From: JAKVJE01 sp047722305
GTDB lineage: Bacteria; Actinomycetota; Actinomycetes; Actinomycetales; Microbacteriaceae
Length of the DNA: 46,088 bases
Assembly: GCA_047722305.1 (NCBI GenBank)
Contig: JBDNYM010000013.1
Coordinates: 1 to 46,088, forward strand
Direction of reading: 5' to 3'
Position numbers and translations under genes: made by a program. Below, one piece after another: positions 23,000 to 30,716 of this stretch (positions are counted from its first letter, which is position 1; the number at the start of each line of letters is the position of its first letter). The notes beneath the pieces were generated by a model that was not told the origin of the DNA, made no database searches, and worked only from the letters and a program-made list of their open reading frames with translations.

Positions 23000-23240
23000 G
23001 AAATCCTTCTTCGAGATTGAAAACGATGTGCGGTTGCCAGGCCTGACTCTTCGACGACGCTCCACGGTGAGGACGACGGCGTCAAGAGCCGCACCGGCCG
23101 CGGGTGGCGGATCGGGCAGCAGCAGCGGCGCAGCGGAGATCATCCGCGATGCGACGCCTGGGACAGTCGATGACCTGCGGCCAGTCTACGCGGCCTGGCC
23201 GGACGCTGGACGCTTCTGGCCCGTTCCCATACGCCCACCA

Positions 23241-23257
23241 TAGGATGGGGCATTGTG
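23241..23257 (+). promoter_or_regulatory. candidate -10 box and leaderless start of thyA
   Basis: TAGGAT (23241-23246) ends 8 nt before the GTG start at 23255. The GGGG between them could also act as a short ribosome site, so leaderless initiation is likely but not certain. Confidence 0.4.
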
Positions 23258-24064
23258 AGCACCCCCATCCCGACCCCGTACGAAGACCTGCTGCGCACCA
23301 TCCTCCAGCAGGGACACCCGAAGAGCGACCGCACCGGCACCGGCACGATCAGCCTGTTCGGGGCGCAGATGCGGTTCGACCTGGCGGCCGGCTTTCCGCT
23401 GATCACCACGAAGCGGGTGCACTTCAAGTCGCTGGCCTACGAGCTGCTGTGGTTCCTACGCGGCGACACGAACGTCGACTGGCTGCATCAGCACGACGTC
23501 TCGATCTGGGACGAGTGGGCGGATGCGGACGGCGACCTGGGCCCGATCTACGGCCATCAGTGGCGCTCCTGGCCGACGCCCGACGGCGGGAGCATCGACC
23601 AGATCCAGCAGGCGATCGACCTCATCCGCGCCGACCCCGACTCGCGCCGCATCATCGTCTCGGCGTGGAACGTGGCCGAGCTGCCGCGGATGGCGCTGGC
23701 CCCCTGCCACGCGCTGTTCCAGTTCTATGTGAACGAGGGGCGGCTGTCGTGCCAGCTGTACCAGCGGTCGGCGGACATGTTCCTGGGCGTCCCCTTCAAC
23801 ATCGCCAGCTACGCGCTGCTGACCTGCATGATCGCCCAGCAGACCGATCTGGCCCCCGGCGAGTTCGTCTGGACCGGCGGCGACTGCCACATCTACGACA
23901 ACCACGTCGAGCAGGTGCAGCGGCAGCTCGCCCGCGACCCGTTCCCGGCGCCGACGCTGCGGTTCGCCCGCCGGCCGGCCAGCATCTTCGAATACCGTTA
24001 CGACGACTTCATCGTCGAGAACTACCGGCATCACCCCGGCATCAAGGCGCCGGTCGCCGTCTGA
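23255..24064 (+). CDS. thyA: thymidylate synthase
   Basis: The 269-aa enzyme methylates dUMP to dTMP using methylene-tetrahydrofolate. The catalytic Cys151 is in RMALAPCHALFQFYV; the folate and nucleotide sites SDRTGTGTISLFG, RRIIVSAWNV, CQLYQRSADMFLGVPFNIAS and GDCHIYDNHVEQV are complete. The GTG start at 23255 gives the conserved family N-terminus. The reductase gene folA begins 13 nt after the stop, so dihydrofolate made here is recycled by the co-transcribed partner. Confidence 0.97.
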   Translation: MSTPIPTPYEDLLRTILQQGHPKSDRTGTGTISLFGAQMRFDLAAGFPLITTKRVHFKSLAYELLWFLRGDTNVDWLHQHDVSIWDEWADADGDLGPIYGHQWRSWPTPDGGSIDQIQQAIDLIRADPDSRRIIVSAWNVAELPRMALAPCHALFQFYVNEGRLSCQLYQRSADMFLGVPFNIASYALLTCMIAQQTDLAPGEFVWTGGDCHIYDNHVEQVQRQLARDPFPAPTLRFARRPASIFEYRYDDFIVENYRHHPGIKAPVAV

Positions 24065-24077
24065 GCGGAGCGCATCC

Positions 24078-24590
24078 ATGCCGTTGACATTGATCTGGGC
24101 CCAAGACCGCGACGGGGCGATCGGCGAACGCGGCACCATCCCCTGGCACCTGCCCGAAGACCTCGCGCATTTCAAGGAGCTCACCGCCGGCGCCACCGTG
24201 CTGATGGGGCGCGCCACCTGGGACTCGCTGTCGCCGCGCTTCCGCCCGCTGCCCGGGCGCCGCAACATCGTGCTTACCCGGCAGGACGACTGGTCGGCCC
24301 CCGGCGCGGAGGTCGCGCACACGCTGGCGGAGGCCCTCGACCTGGCCGGGCCTTCCCGCGGCGAATCGGTGTGGGTGATCGGCGGGGCGCAGCTGTACGC
24401 CGAGACGATCGGCCGCGCGGACGCGATCGAGCTGACCGAGATCGACCTGCGCTCCGGCGGCGCCACCCGCGCCCCCAGGCTCGCCTCCCCCTGGATGCGC
24501 ACCGAGCCGCTGGAGCGGCTGCCCTGGCTCACCGCCGCCAACGGCCTGCGGTACCGCTTCAGCCGCCTGGAGCGCTCGCGGTACTGCTGA
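24078..24590 (+). CDS. folA: dihydrofolate reductase
   Basis: The 170-aa protein reduces dihydrofolate to tetrahydrofolate with NADPH. Typical blocks are LIWAQDRDGAIGERGTIPWH, LPEDLAHFKELTAG, VLMGRATWDSL and the NADPH loop VWVIGGAQLYAETIG. The acidic residue of the active site is Glu in LPED, as in many actinobacteria. It follows thyA closely on the same strand and ends convergent with lysE. The stretch 24591-24674 contains a 14-bp direct repeat (24600-24613 and 24634-24647) and no gene. Confidence 0.96.
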   Translation: MPLTLIWAQDRDGAIGERGTIPWHLPEDLAHFKELTAGATVLMGRATWDSLSPRFRPLPGRRNIVLTRQDDWSAPGAEVAHTLAEALDLAGPSRGESVWVIGGAQLYAETIGRADAIELTEIDLRSGGATRAPRLASPWMRTEPLERLPWLTAANGLRYRFSRLERSRYC

Positions 24591-24674
24591 ACGCGCGGCG
24601 CCGGCCGAGGATGCGCGCAGATCGAGGACGCGGGCCGGCCGAGGATGACGGTGCGAGAGCGTCCGTCCCCGCCC

Positions 24675-25298
24675 TCACCGCGTCGAGAGCACCAGCCCCG
24701 CGGCGATGGCCAGCATCGTGACGGCGACGCCGGCGTCGAGGATGCGCCAGGACCGCGGCCGGGCGAACAGCGGCCGCAGCACCCGGGCCCCGAAGCCGAG
24801 GGCGGTGAACCAGACCACGCTCACGCACATCGCCCCGGCCGCGAATGCCCACTGCCGGCTGCCGTAGCCGGCGCCGATCGAGCCGAGCAGCACCACCGTG
24901 TCGAGATAGACGTGCGGATTGAGCCAGGTGAATCCCAGCGTGCTGGCCAGCACCCGGCCGCGGCCGACCTGCGCCGGACCGGCCGCCATGGACTCGCCTT
25001 GCCGCCGGCACGCGCGCCGGGCGGCGAGCGCCGCGTAGCCGGCCAGGAAGATCGCGCCCACCCACTTCATCCCGGTCAGCAGCCAGCCGGCTGAGCCGAG
25101 CACCGCGCCGACGCCCCACGCCCCGGCGGCGATGAACAGCAGGTCGGAGGCCACGCAGACGGCCACGACGGTGGGCACGTGCACGCGCGCGATCCCCTGG
25201 CGCAGCACGTAGGCGTTCTGCGCCCCGACGGCGACGATCATGGACGACTGCGTCAGCAGCCCGGCACCGAGCGCCGGGAGGAGGAGAGAGAATTCCAT
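24675..25298 (-). CDS. lysE: LysE/ArgO family basic amino-acid exporter
   Basis: The 207-aa membrane protein has six predicted helices. It shows the family hallmark GAQNAYVLRQGIARVH in the first loop and the conserved ASTLGFTWLNPHVYLDTVVL with the Asn-Pro-His motif. LysE exports L-lysine and L-arginine when their levels rise, for example during peptide use. The ATG at 25298 is supported by the divergent lysG gene, 75 bp away, which encodes the usual LysR-type activator. The pairing is the same as in Corynebacterium. Confidence 0.94.
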   Translation of the reverse strand: MEFSLLLPALGAGLLTQSSMIVAVGAQNAYVLRQGIARVHVPTVVAVCVASDLLFIAAGAWGVGAVLGSAGWLLTGMKWVGAIFLAGYAALAARRACRRQGESMAAGPAQVGRGRVLASTLGFTWLNPHVYLDTVVLLGSIGAGYGSRQWAFAAGAMCVSVVWFTALGFGARVLRPLFARPRSWRILDAGVAVTMLAIAAGLVLSTR

Positions 25299-25373
25299 AC
25301 CCGTATCGTGCGCGCCCGCTTCGTCTTCAGACAAGCGAGATTCAGGATTATTGTTTTCAGTTAAGCTCATCTC

Positions 25374-26234
25374 ATGTTCTTCGATGCCGGACAGCTCGCC
25401 GCCCTCCGCGCCGCCGCCGTCACGGGCAGCTTCGATGCCGCCGCCGCCAGCCTGCACATCACCCCCTCGGCGGTGAGCCAGCGCATGCGGGCATTGGAGG
25501 CCGCCGCCGGGCGCCAACTGCTGCTGCGCCGCCATCCCGTGCAGCCGACCGCCGCCGGCGAGGTGCTGCTGCGCCTGGCCCAGCAGGTGGAGGAGCTCGG
25601 GGCGGCCGCCGCCGGCGAACTGGGGCTGAGTGCCCGCAGCCCCCGCATCCCGATCGCCGTCAACGCCGACTCGCTGGACTCGTGGGTGCTGCCGGCGGTG
25701 GCGCCGTTCGCCGACCGGGTGCGCCTCGAGTTTCACCGCGCCGACGAGCACCGCACCACCGGGCTGCTGCGCCGCGGCGAGGCCATGGCCGCCATCACAA
25801 CCGAGCCGGCCCCGCTGGGCGACTTCCAGCTGGTCGCCCTGGGCGCGATGGCCTACCGGCCGGTCGCGACCGCCGGGTTCCTCGACCGCTGGCGGCGCGG
25901 GGCCGGGACGGACTGGCTGCGCTCGGCGCCGCGCATCGACTTCGACACCGACGACACGCTGCAGCTGCAGGCGCTCGCGCGCGTCGGCATCCACGTCTCC
26001 CCCGCCCACCTCGTCCCGGCGACGGCCGCCTTGGAAACGGCCGTGACCTGCGGCATGGGATGGGGGATGCTGCCGCAGGCGCCCGCGGACCTCCGGCCCG
26101 TCCCGGGCCTCGATCCGATCGAGGTGCCGCTGTGGTGGCAGCAGTGGCGCACCGCGCCCCCGGTGCTCACCGAACTGGCGGAGGCGGTCGTCGCCATGGC
26201 GCGGCGGGTGCTCAGCGCCCCGCGTGCATCGTGA
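25374..26234 (+). CDS. lysG: LysR family regulator of lysine/arginine export
   Basis: The 286-aa protein has an N-terminal winged helix (GQLAALRAAAVTGSFDAAAA, then SLHITPSAVSQRMRALEA) and an effector domain. It matches ArgP/LysG, which activates the divergent exporter gene in response to lysine or arginine and represses nothing else here. TAAGCT ends 6 nt before the ATG, so the mRNA may be leaderless. The 75-bp intergenic region is AT-rich and would contain the LysG binding site. The 3' end overlaps the convergent membrane protein gene by 23 bp. Confidence 0.93.
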   Translation: MFFDAGQLAALRAAAVTGSFDAAAASLHITPSAVSQRMRALEAAAGRQLLLRRHPVQPTAAGEVLLRLAQQVEELGAAAAGELGLSARSPRIPIAVNADSLDSWVLPAVAPFADRVRLEFHRADEHRTTGLLRRGEAMAAITTEPAPLGDFQLVALGAMAYRPVATAGFLDRWRRGAGTDWLRSAPRIDFDTDDTLQLQALARVGIHVSPAHLVPATAALETAVTCGMGWGMLPQAPADLRPVPGLDPIEVPLWWQQWRTAPPVLTELAEAVVAMARRVLSAPRAS

Positions 26235-26700
26235 AGGCGAACGTGATCCACACCGCGGCGGAGGCCCCCCAGGCGGCGGCGAACACGATCCCCGCCCGCC
26301 ACCACGACAGGCGGCGAGTGGCCCAGACGGCGGCCCCGTAGGCGACCAGCGGCAGCACGGCGCCCACCAGCGCGGACAGCGCGCGCTGCCCTCCGGTGAG
26401 GCCATGCAGCAGCTCGGGCGGCGCGGAGATCACCGCCAGTCCCTGCCAAAACGAGTAGGCGAACAGCAGAGCGGCCACCCCCCACACCGCCACGACCGAG
26501 CCGCGGGGCACACGGCGGGTCTCCTGCTCGCGCTGGCGCTCGACCGCCCGCAGCTCCGCCCGCGAATGGCGGATGGGCGAAGCCAACCCGCTGCCTTGGT
26601 CGGCAGGGGCGGCCAGGGGCTCCACCGCTGGGGCCGGCGCCTCCACCGGGACGCCGCCCGCCGGCGTCGAGTCGGACTCGGTCTGCGCGTCACGTTCCAT
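26212..26700 (-). CDS. hypothetical membrane protein
   Basis: The 162-aa protein has an acidic, Pro/Ala-rich cytoplasmic N-terminus (1-55), a basic stretch (RAVERQREQETRRVPRG) and three or four predicted membrane helices from about residue 66 to the end. No family was recognised. Its ATG shares one base with the TGA of the preceding gene at 26700, so the two are translationally coupled and probably work together. The gene product resembles its neighbour in layout: disordered soluble tail followed by small helical membrane domain. Confidence 0.75.
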   Translation of the reverse strand: MERDAQTESDSTPAGGVPVEAPAPAVEPLAAPADQGSGLASPIRHSRAELRAVERQREQETRRVPRGSVVAVWGVAALLFAYSFWQGLAVISAPPELLHGLTGGQRALSALVGAVLPLVAYGAAVWATRRLSWWRAGIVFAAAWGASAAVWITFAFTMHAGR

Positions 26701-27152
26701 CACAGCCCCGTTCCGATCATCGACAGCACCAACGGCAGCGGGAACAGCACCACGATGCCCAGCACCGCGGCCCCCCACCGCGCGAGGCGGCCGTGCAGCG
26801 CCCAGGCCACCATCGCGGCCCATACCAGCGGGGCCAGGGCGGCCCCCCACATCCAGATCGTCCCCACGCCGGGGATCAGCTGCGGCACCGCCCGCGTCCC
26901 GGTGGTGGCGACGATGACGCACCAGGCGGCGCTGTAGGCGACCATGAGCCCGGCGAAGACCCCCAGCCAGGCGGTCGCCCGCGGCTGCGGCTGGGAGGTG
27001 AACTCGGCGCGGGGCTCCGGGGCGCCCGCACTCAGCTCCGGAGACCGCAGGGGTGCCGCCGCCTGGGCGGGATCGACCTCGTCCGAGCGCCAGCTGGCCT
27101 CATCTTCGGCGTCGAGACCGGGATCCTCACTCGGCGTGCGCTGCTCGGGCAT
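26700..27152 (-). CDS. hypothetical membrane protein
   Basis: The 150-aa protein has an acidic, proline-rich soluble N-terminus (1-58) and three predicted membrane helices (about 60-150). The ATG at 27152 has a strong GGAGGAGG site. It is the first gene of a two-gene unit with the overlapping gene downstream. No domain is recognised; both may be subunits of a small envelope complex. The unit follows ilvN at 53 bp on the same strand but has its own possible -10 (TAGACT near 27180). Confidence 0.75.
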   Translation of the reverse strand: MPEQRTPSEDPGLDAEDEASWRSDEVDPAQAAAPLRSPELSAGAPEPRAEFTSQPQPRATAWLGVFAGLMVAYSAAWCVIVATTGTRAVPQLIPGVGTIWMWGAALAPLVWAAMVAWALHGRLARWGAAVLGIVVLFPLPLVLSMIGTGL

Positions 27153-27205
27153 GGCCCCTCCTCCAACACATATTCCCTCGCAGTCTAGGCACGGGCGGGA
27201 GCAGA

Positions 27206-27688
27206 TCAGCGGCTCCCACGCGCGATGGCGATCAGTCCGGACTGCACGATCTCCCGCACCCCGTACGGTTCGAGCACCCGCAGCAGCGCAGCGAGCTTGC
27301 CCGGGTCGCCGGTGGCCTCGATGACCAGGGCGTCGGGCGACACGTCCACCACCCGGGCCCGGAACAGCTCGCCGACCTCCGCGATCTGGGCGCGGGTGCC
27401 CGCATCCGCCTTGACCTTGACCAGCAGGTGCTGCCGCAGCACCGAGCTCTCGGCATGCAGCTCGACGATCTTGACCACCTCGACCAGCTTGTTGAGCTGC
27501 TTGGTGACCTGTTCCAGCGGCTGCGACTCCACGTCCACCACCAGAGTCATGCGGTAGAGCCCCTCCACCTCGCTCTGGCCGGCCGTCATCGACTCGATGT
27601 TGAAGCCGCGGCGGGCGAACAGCCCCGAGACCCGGGTCACCAGGCCGGGGCGGTTCTCCACCAGCATCGACAGGACGTGGGTGCTCAC
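27206..27688 (-). CDS. ilvN: acetolactate synthase regulatory (small) subunit
   Basis: The 160-aa protein has an ACT domain (SMLVENRPGLVTRVSGLFAR, then RGFNIESMTAGQSE) and the conserved C-terminal domain (VDVSPDALVIEATGDPGKL). It activates the large subunit and gives it valine feedback inhibition. It is read from a GTG that overlaps the ilvB stop by 4 nt (GTGA). No ilvC follows, unlike in many actinobacteria where ilvBNC is one operon. Confidence 0.96.
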   Translation of the reverse strand: MSTHVLSMLVENRPGLVTRVSGLFARRGFNIESMTAGQSEVEGLYRMTLVVDVESQPLEQVTKQLNKLVEVVKIVELHAESSVLRQHLLVKVKADAGTRAQIAEVGELFRARVVDVSPDALVIEATGDPGKLAALLRVLEPYGVREIVQSGLIAIARGSR

Positions 27689-29448
27689 GCCGCGTCCTCC
27701 TGCTCGAACGCGGGCGCCCGCCCCTGCCGGTACTGGATGAAGTCGTTACTGACCCCGTCGGGCACCATCGGCCAGACCATGGCCTGCGGCGACACCAGGA
27801 AGTTCAGCACCACCGGGCGGTCGTTGGTGTCGAGGGCGGTCCGGATGGCGGCGTCGACCTGGTCGGGCGCGTCCACGGTGATGCCCATGGCCCCGTAGGC
27901 CTCGGCCAGCCGGGCGAAGTCAGGCACCCAGGCGGCGGGCTGCCGCTGCGGCTGCAGGTCGGAGTCAACATGGCGCTCGTCGAAGAACAGCGACTGCCAC
28001 TGGCGCACCATGCCCAGCGACCCGTTGTTCATGATCGCCACCTTGATCGGCAGGCCCTCGGCGGCGCAGGCCGCCAGCTCGCCGCTGGAGATCTGGAAGC
28101 CGCCGTCGCCCTCGATCGCCCACACCGGGGCGCCGGGATGCGCCAGCTGCGCCCCCATCGCCGCCGGCAGGCCGAAGCCGGGCGTCCCCGCCCCGCAGGG
28201 GCTCAGGAAGTGCCGGGGCCGGTCGAGGGGCAGGAAGTTCGCCGCCCACACCTGATGCTGGCCGGCGCCGGTCGCGTACACGGCATCCGGGCCGCTCGCC
28301 GCGCCGATGCGCTGCAGCACCTGCTGGGGCGAGACCAGCTCGGTCGCATCCTCGGCCTGATTCGGGTAGCGGGCGCGCAGCCCGTCGAGGTACGCCCACC
28401 AGGGCGTCAGATCGGCGTGCCCGTGGGCCGACACCTCGCGGTAGGCGGGCACCAGCCCGGCCAGCACCTCGGCCAGGTCGCCCACGATCGGGACGTCCGC
28501 CTCGCGCAGCTTGGAGATCTCGGCTGGATCGATGTCGATGTGGACCACCTTCGCCATGGGGGCGAACGTGCTGGCGCGGCCGGTCACCCGGTCGGCGAAC
28601 CGCGCCCCCAGGGCGACCACCAGGTCTGCGCGCTGCAAGGCCAGCACCGCGGGGACGGTGCCGTACATGCCGGGCATCCCCAGGTTGTGCGGATGCGACT
28701 CGGGCAGCACGCCCCGCGCTGGCATGGTGGTGACCACCGGGGCGCCGGACAGGTCGGCGAGCGCCGCCAGCTGCTCGGCGGCGCCGGCGCGCACCACCCC
28801 GCCCCCGACGTACAGCACCGGCCGCTGGGAGGCGGCGAGGCTGACGGCGGCCTGCCGCACCTGCTTCGCGTTCGGCTTGGTGACGGGGCGGAACCCGGGC
28901 ATCTCGATGCGGCCGGGCCAGGCGTAGGGGGCGGCGCCCTCCTGGGCATCCTGCGTGATATCGACCAGGACGGGGCCGGGGCGCCCGTTGGACGCCAGCT
29001 CCCAGGCGCTGGCGAGCGCCGGGGCGATGTCCTCGGCGCGGGTGACCTGCATGGAGTGCTTGGTGACCGGCATGGTGATGCCGACCACGTCGGTCTCCTG
29101 GAAGGCGTCGGTGCCGATCAGCTCCGAGCGCACCTGGCCGGTGATGGCCACCAGCGGCACGGAGTCGATCAGGGCGTCCCCCAGGGCGGTGACCAGGTTG
29201 GTGGCGGCCGGGCCCGACCCGGCGATGCAGACCGCGGGCCGGCCCGAGCTCAGCGCGTACCCGATGGCGGCGTGGCCGGCCGACTGCTCGTGGCGCACCA
29301 GCAGGCGGCGGATGCGACCGGAGGCGCCCAGCGCGTCGTACACCGGCAGGATGGCGCCGCCGGGCAGCCCGAACACCTGGTCGACGCCGAGGTGCTCCAG
29401 GCATCGGACCACGATCTGGGCTCCCGTGAGCATGTTCTGCTGGGTCAT
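27685..29448 (-). CDS. ilvB: acetolactate synthase catalytic (large) subunit
   Basis: The 587-aa enzyme condenses pyruvate with pyruvate or 2-ketobutyrate to start branched-chain amino-acid synthesis. TPP-binding motifs are visible: the catalytic Glu in RHEQSAGHAA, and EGDGGFQISSGELAA followed by IMNNGSLGMV. FAD-site sequences of the middle domain are also present. The ATG at 29448 has AAGG upstream and the usual start for the family. An in-frame ATG at 29631 would add 61 residues with very high GC3 (about 88%), so the protein may in fact be longer; see the separate finding. Upstream lies a leader peptide and attenuator region. Confidence 0.95.
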   Translation of the reverse strand: MTQQNMLTGAQIVVRCLEHLGVDQVFGLPGGAILPVYDALGASGRIRRLLVRHEQSAGHAAIGYALSSGRPAVCIAGSGPAATNLVTALGDALIDSVPLVAITGQVRSELIGTDAFQETDVVGITMPVTKHSMQVTRAEDIAPALASAWELASNGRPGPVLVDITQDAQEGAAPYAWPGRIEMPGFRPVTKPNAKQVRQAAVSLAASQRPVLYVGGGVVRAGAAEQLAALADLSGAPVVTTMPARGVLPESHPHNLGMPGMYGTVPAVLALQRADLVVALGARFADRVTGRASTFAPMAKVVHIDIDPAEISKLREADVPIVGDLAEVLAGLVPAYREVSAHGHADLTPWWAYLDGLRARYPNQAEDATELVSPQQVLQRIGAASGPDAVYATGAGQHQVWAANFLPLDRPRHFLSPCGAGTPGFGLPAAMGAQLAHPGAPVWAIEGDGGFQISSGELAACAAEGLPIKVAIMNNGSLGMVRQWQSLFFDERHVDSDLQPQRQPAAWVPDFARLAEAYGAMGITVDAPDQVDAAIRTALDTNDRPVVLNFLVSPQAMVWPMVPDGVSNDFIQYRQGRAPAFEQEDAA

Positions 29449-29673
29449 TGCCTTCCCCTCCTGGGCGTCGCGAGTGGTGCTGGCCGGCTGGATGCCGCGG
29501 TGGCACCGGGTCGAGATCGTCGCCGGCGTGGGTGCACGGTGCGCAGCGCCGGTGCGGACGGGCGTGGTGCGTGTGGATGCGGTGGTACGGGCCGCGGCCT
29601 GGGAGCCGGGCTGCCGGTACATGGTGGTCATGAGGTGTCCTCGAAGTCCTGGAAGCGAATATGTGCGCTGATT

Positions 29674-29750
29674 CCCCGCGGCGTGACGCCTGGGGTTGGC
29701 TTCGGCCGGGCGGTTCGCCTGCGGTCTGCCAGAGCTAACCCCGTACGGGG
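29674..29750 (-). promoter_or_regulatory. ilvBN attenuator-like alternative RNA structures
   Basis: Four segments can pair in exclusive ways on the minus-strand RNA: CCCC-GUAC-GGGG (29739-29750, 1:2); GGGGUUAGC (29734-29742) with GCCAACCCC (29692-29700), 8 of 9 pairs (2:3); and a nested stem in which CCCC (29692-29695) pairs with GGGG (29674-29677) around GGCGU/ACGCC (3:4). Segment 1 lies just after the Ile-Ile codons of the leader and segment 2 at its stop codon. No U run follows the 3:4 stem, so termination could need a factor. Confidence 0.55.
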
Positions 29751-29872
29751 CTGATAATTCGCTGCGCAGGTAGGACGACGACGCCGCCGAAACCGAGTAG
29801 GGATACTCGGCCGGCGGCGGCAGCGCGCAGTTCCGCGAAACGCGGTTCGGCGGATGCGGCGCTGGTGGTCAT
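29735..29872 (-). CDS. ilvBN leader peptide rich in Val, Leu and Ile codons
   Basis: The ORF encodes 45 aa. Its second half reads GRVSLLGFGGVVVLPAQRII and ends SPVRG. Codons include GTC GTC GTC CTA and ATT ATC; CTA, ATT and GTA are rare in this genome, which would make stalling sensitive to charged tRNA. The ATG is 7 nt after TAGGAT, so the leader mRNA appears leaderless. It ends 104 nt before the possible longer ilvB start and 287 nt before the annotated one. Attenuation leaders upstream of ilvB are known in corynebacteria. The protein itself probably has no other role. Confidence 0.7.
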   Translation of the reverse strand: MTTSAASAEPRFAELRAAAAGRVSLLGFGGVVVLPAQRIISPVRG

Positions 29873-29885
29873 GGGGGCCATCCTA
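29872..29885 (-). promoter_or_regulatory. candidate -10 of the ilv leader transcript
   Basis: TAGGAT (29880-29885, minus strand) is 7 nt from the leader ATG, inside the gap just after otsB. The -35 region would lie in the 3' end of otsB and is not well conserved. Confidence 0.45.
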
Positions 29886-29894
29886 CGCCATTCG

Positions 29895-30716
29895 TCAGCC
29901 GGTTTGGGACGCCCGCTCGCGCATCACGGCCAGGTACTGCAGCACCACCGAGATCTGGGCGGGGCCGTTGACCCGGAACTGGGCCTGGGTGTCGCCAGCC
30001 AGCCCGGCGTGCACGCCCACGTCGCCGGGCTGCAGCGCCGCGAAGGCGTCCTCGTCGGTGACGTCGTCGCCGGCGTAGAACACGCCCGTCGCCCGCGTCT
30101 GCCGCCGCAGCTCGCACAGGGCGGCGCCTTTGTCGCCGCTGCGCACCGAGAACTCGAGCACGTCCTTGCCGGGGCGCACCTGCAGCTGGTCGAACTCGTC
30201 GTCGGTGTCGACCAGCGCCTCGCGCTGAGCCTCGCGCGCCTCCGCCGACGGCGCCCCGCGCATATGCAGCACGGCCCCGGCGGGCTTGTGCTCCACCCAC
30301 ATCGCGCCGCGGTCTTCGGCGACCTCCTCGAGCATCTCGTTGAGGTCGGCCACCGCGCTGATCTCCTGGGTGTCGAGCATGAGATCGGCGCCCTCGCCGG
30401 TGACCTGCTGCATCTCGAGGCCGTGCGACCCGACCAGGATGGTCCCCTTGGGCGGGTCGGCGACGGCCCGCAGCGAGTCCATCGACCGTCCCGAGACCAG
30501 AGCGATGGCCGTGTGGGGCAGCTTCCAGAGGGCGATGATCGCCAGGTGCGAGTCGGGCAGCGCCCGGGAGCGCAGGGGGTCGTCGGTGAACGGGGCCAGG
30601 GTGCCGTCGAAGTCGACGGCCACCAGCAGCCTCGGAGTGAACGCGAGCCGCCCCAGCGCCTCGGGCAGGCCGGGCGGCATCTGGTACGGGACCGGGCCGG
30701 TGGTGGTGAGGATCAT
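29895..30716 (-). CDS. otsB: trehalose-6-phosphate phosphatase
   Basis: The 273-aa HAD-superfamily protein removes phosphate from trehalose-6-phosphate. The nucleophile motif is LLVAVDFDGTLAPFTDDP, with later blocks SGRSMDSLRA, GSHGLEMQ and the metal-binding YAGDDVTDEDAF. It is translationally coupled to otsA: the ATG overlaps the otsA stop (ATGA). The product, trehalose, is an osmoprotectant and carbon reserve. Confidence 0.95.
   Translation of the reverse strand: MILTTTGPVPYQMPPGLPEALGRLAFTPRLLVAVDFDGTLAPFTDDPLRSRALPDSHLAIIALWKLPHTAIALVSGRSMDSLRAVADPPKGTILVGSHGLEMQQVTGEGADLMLDTQEISAVADLNEMLEEVAEDRGAMWVEHKPAGAVLHMRGAPSAEAREAQREALVDTDDEFDQLQVRPGKDVLEFSVRSGDKGAALCELRRQTRATGVFYAGDDVTDEDAFAALQPGDVGVHAGLAGDTQAQFRVNGPAQISVVLQYLAVMRERASQTG

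Noticed and set aside
24600..24647. 14-bp direct repeat GCCGGCCGAGGATG between folA and lysE
   Set aside because: Short, GC-rich and not palindromic; chance or slippage is sufficient explanation.
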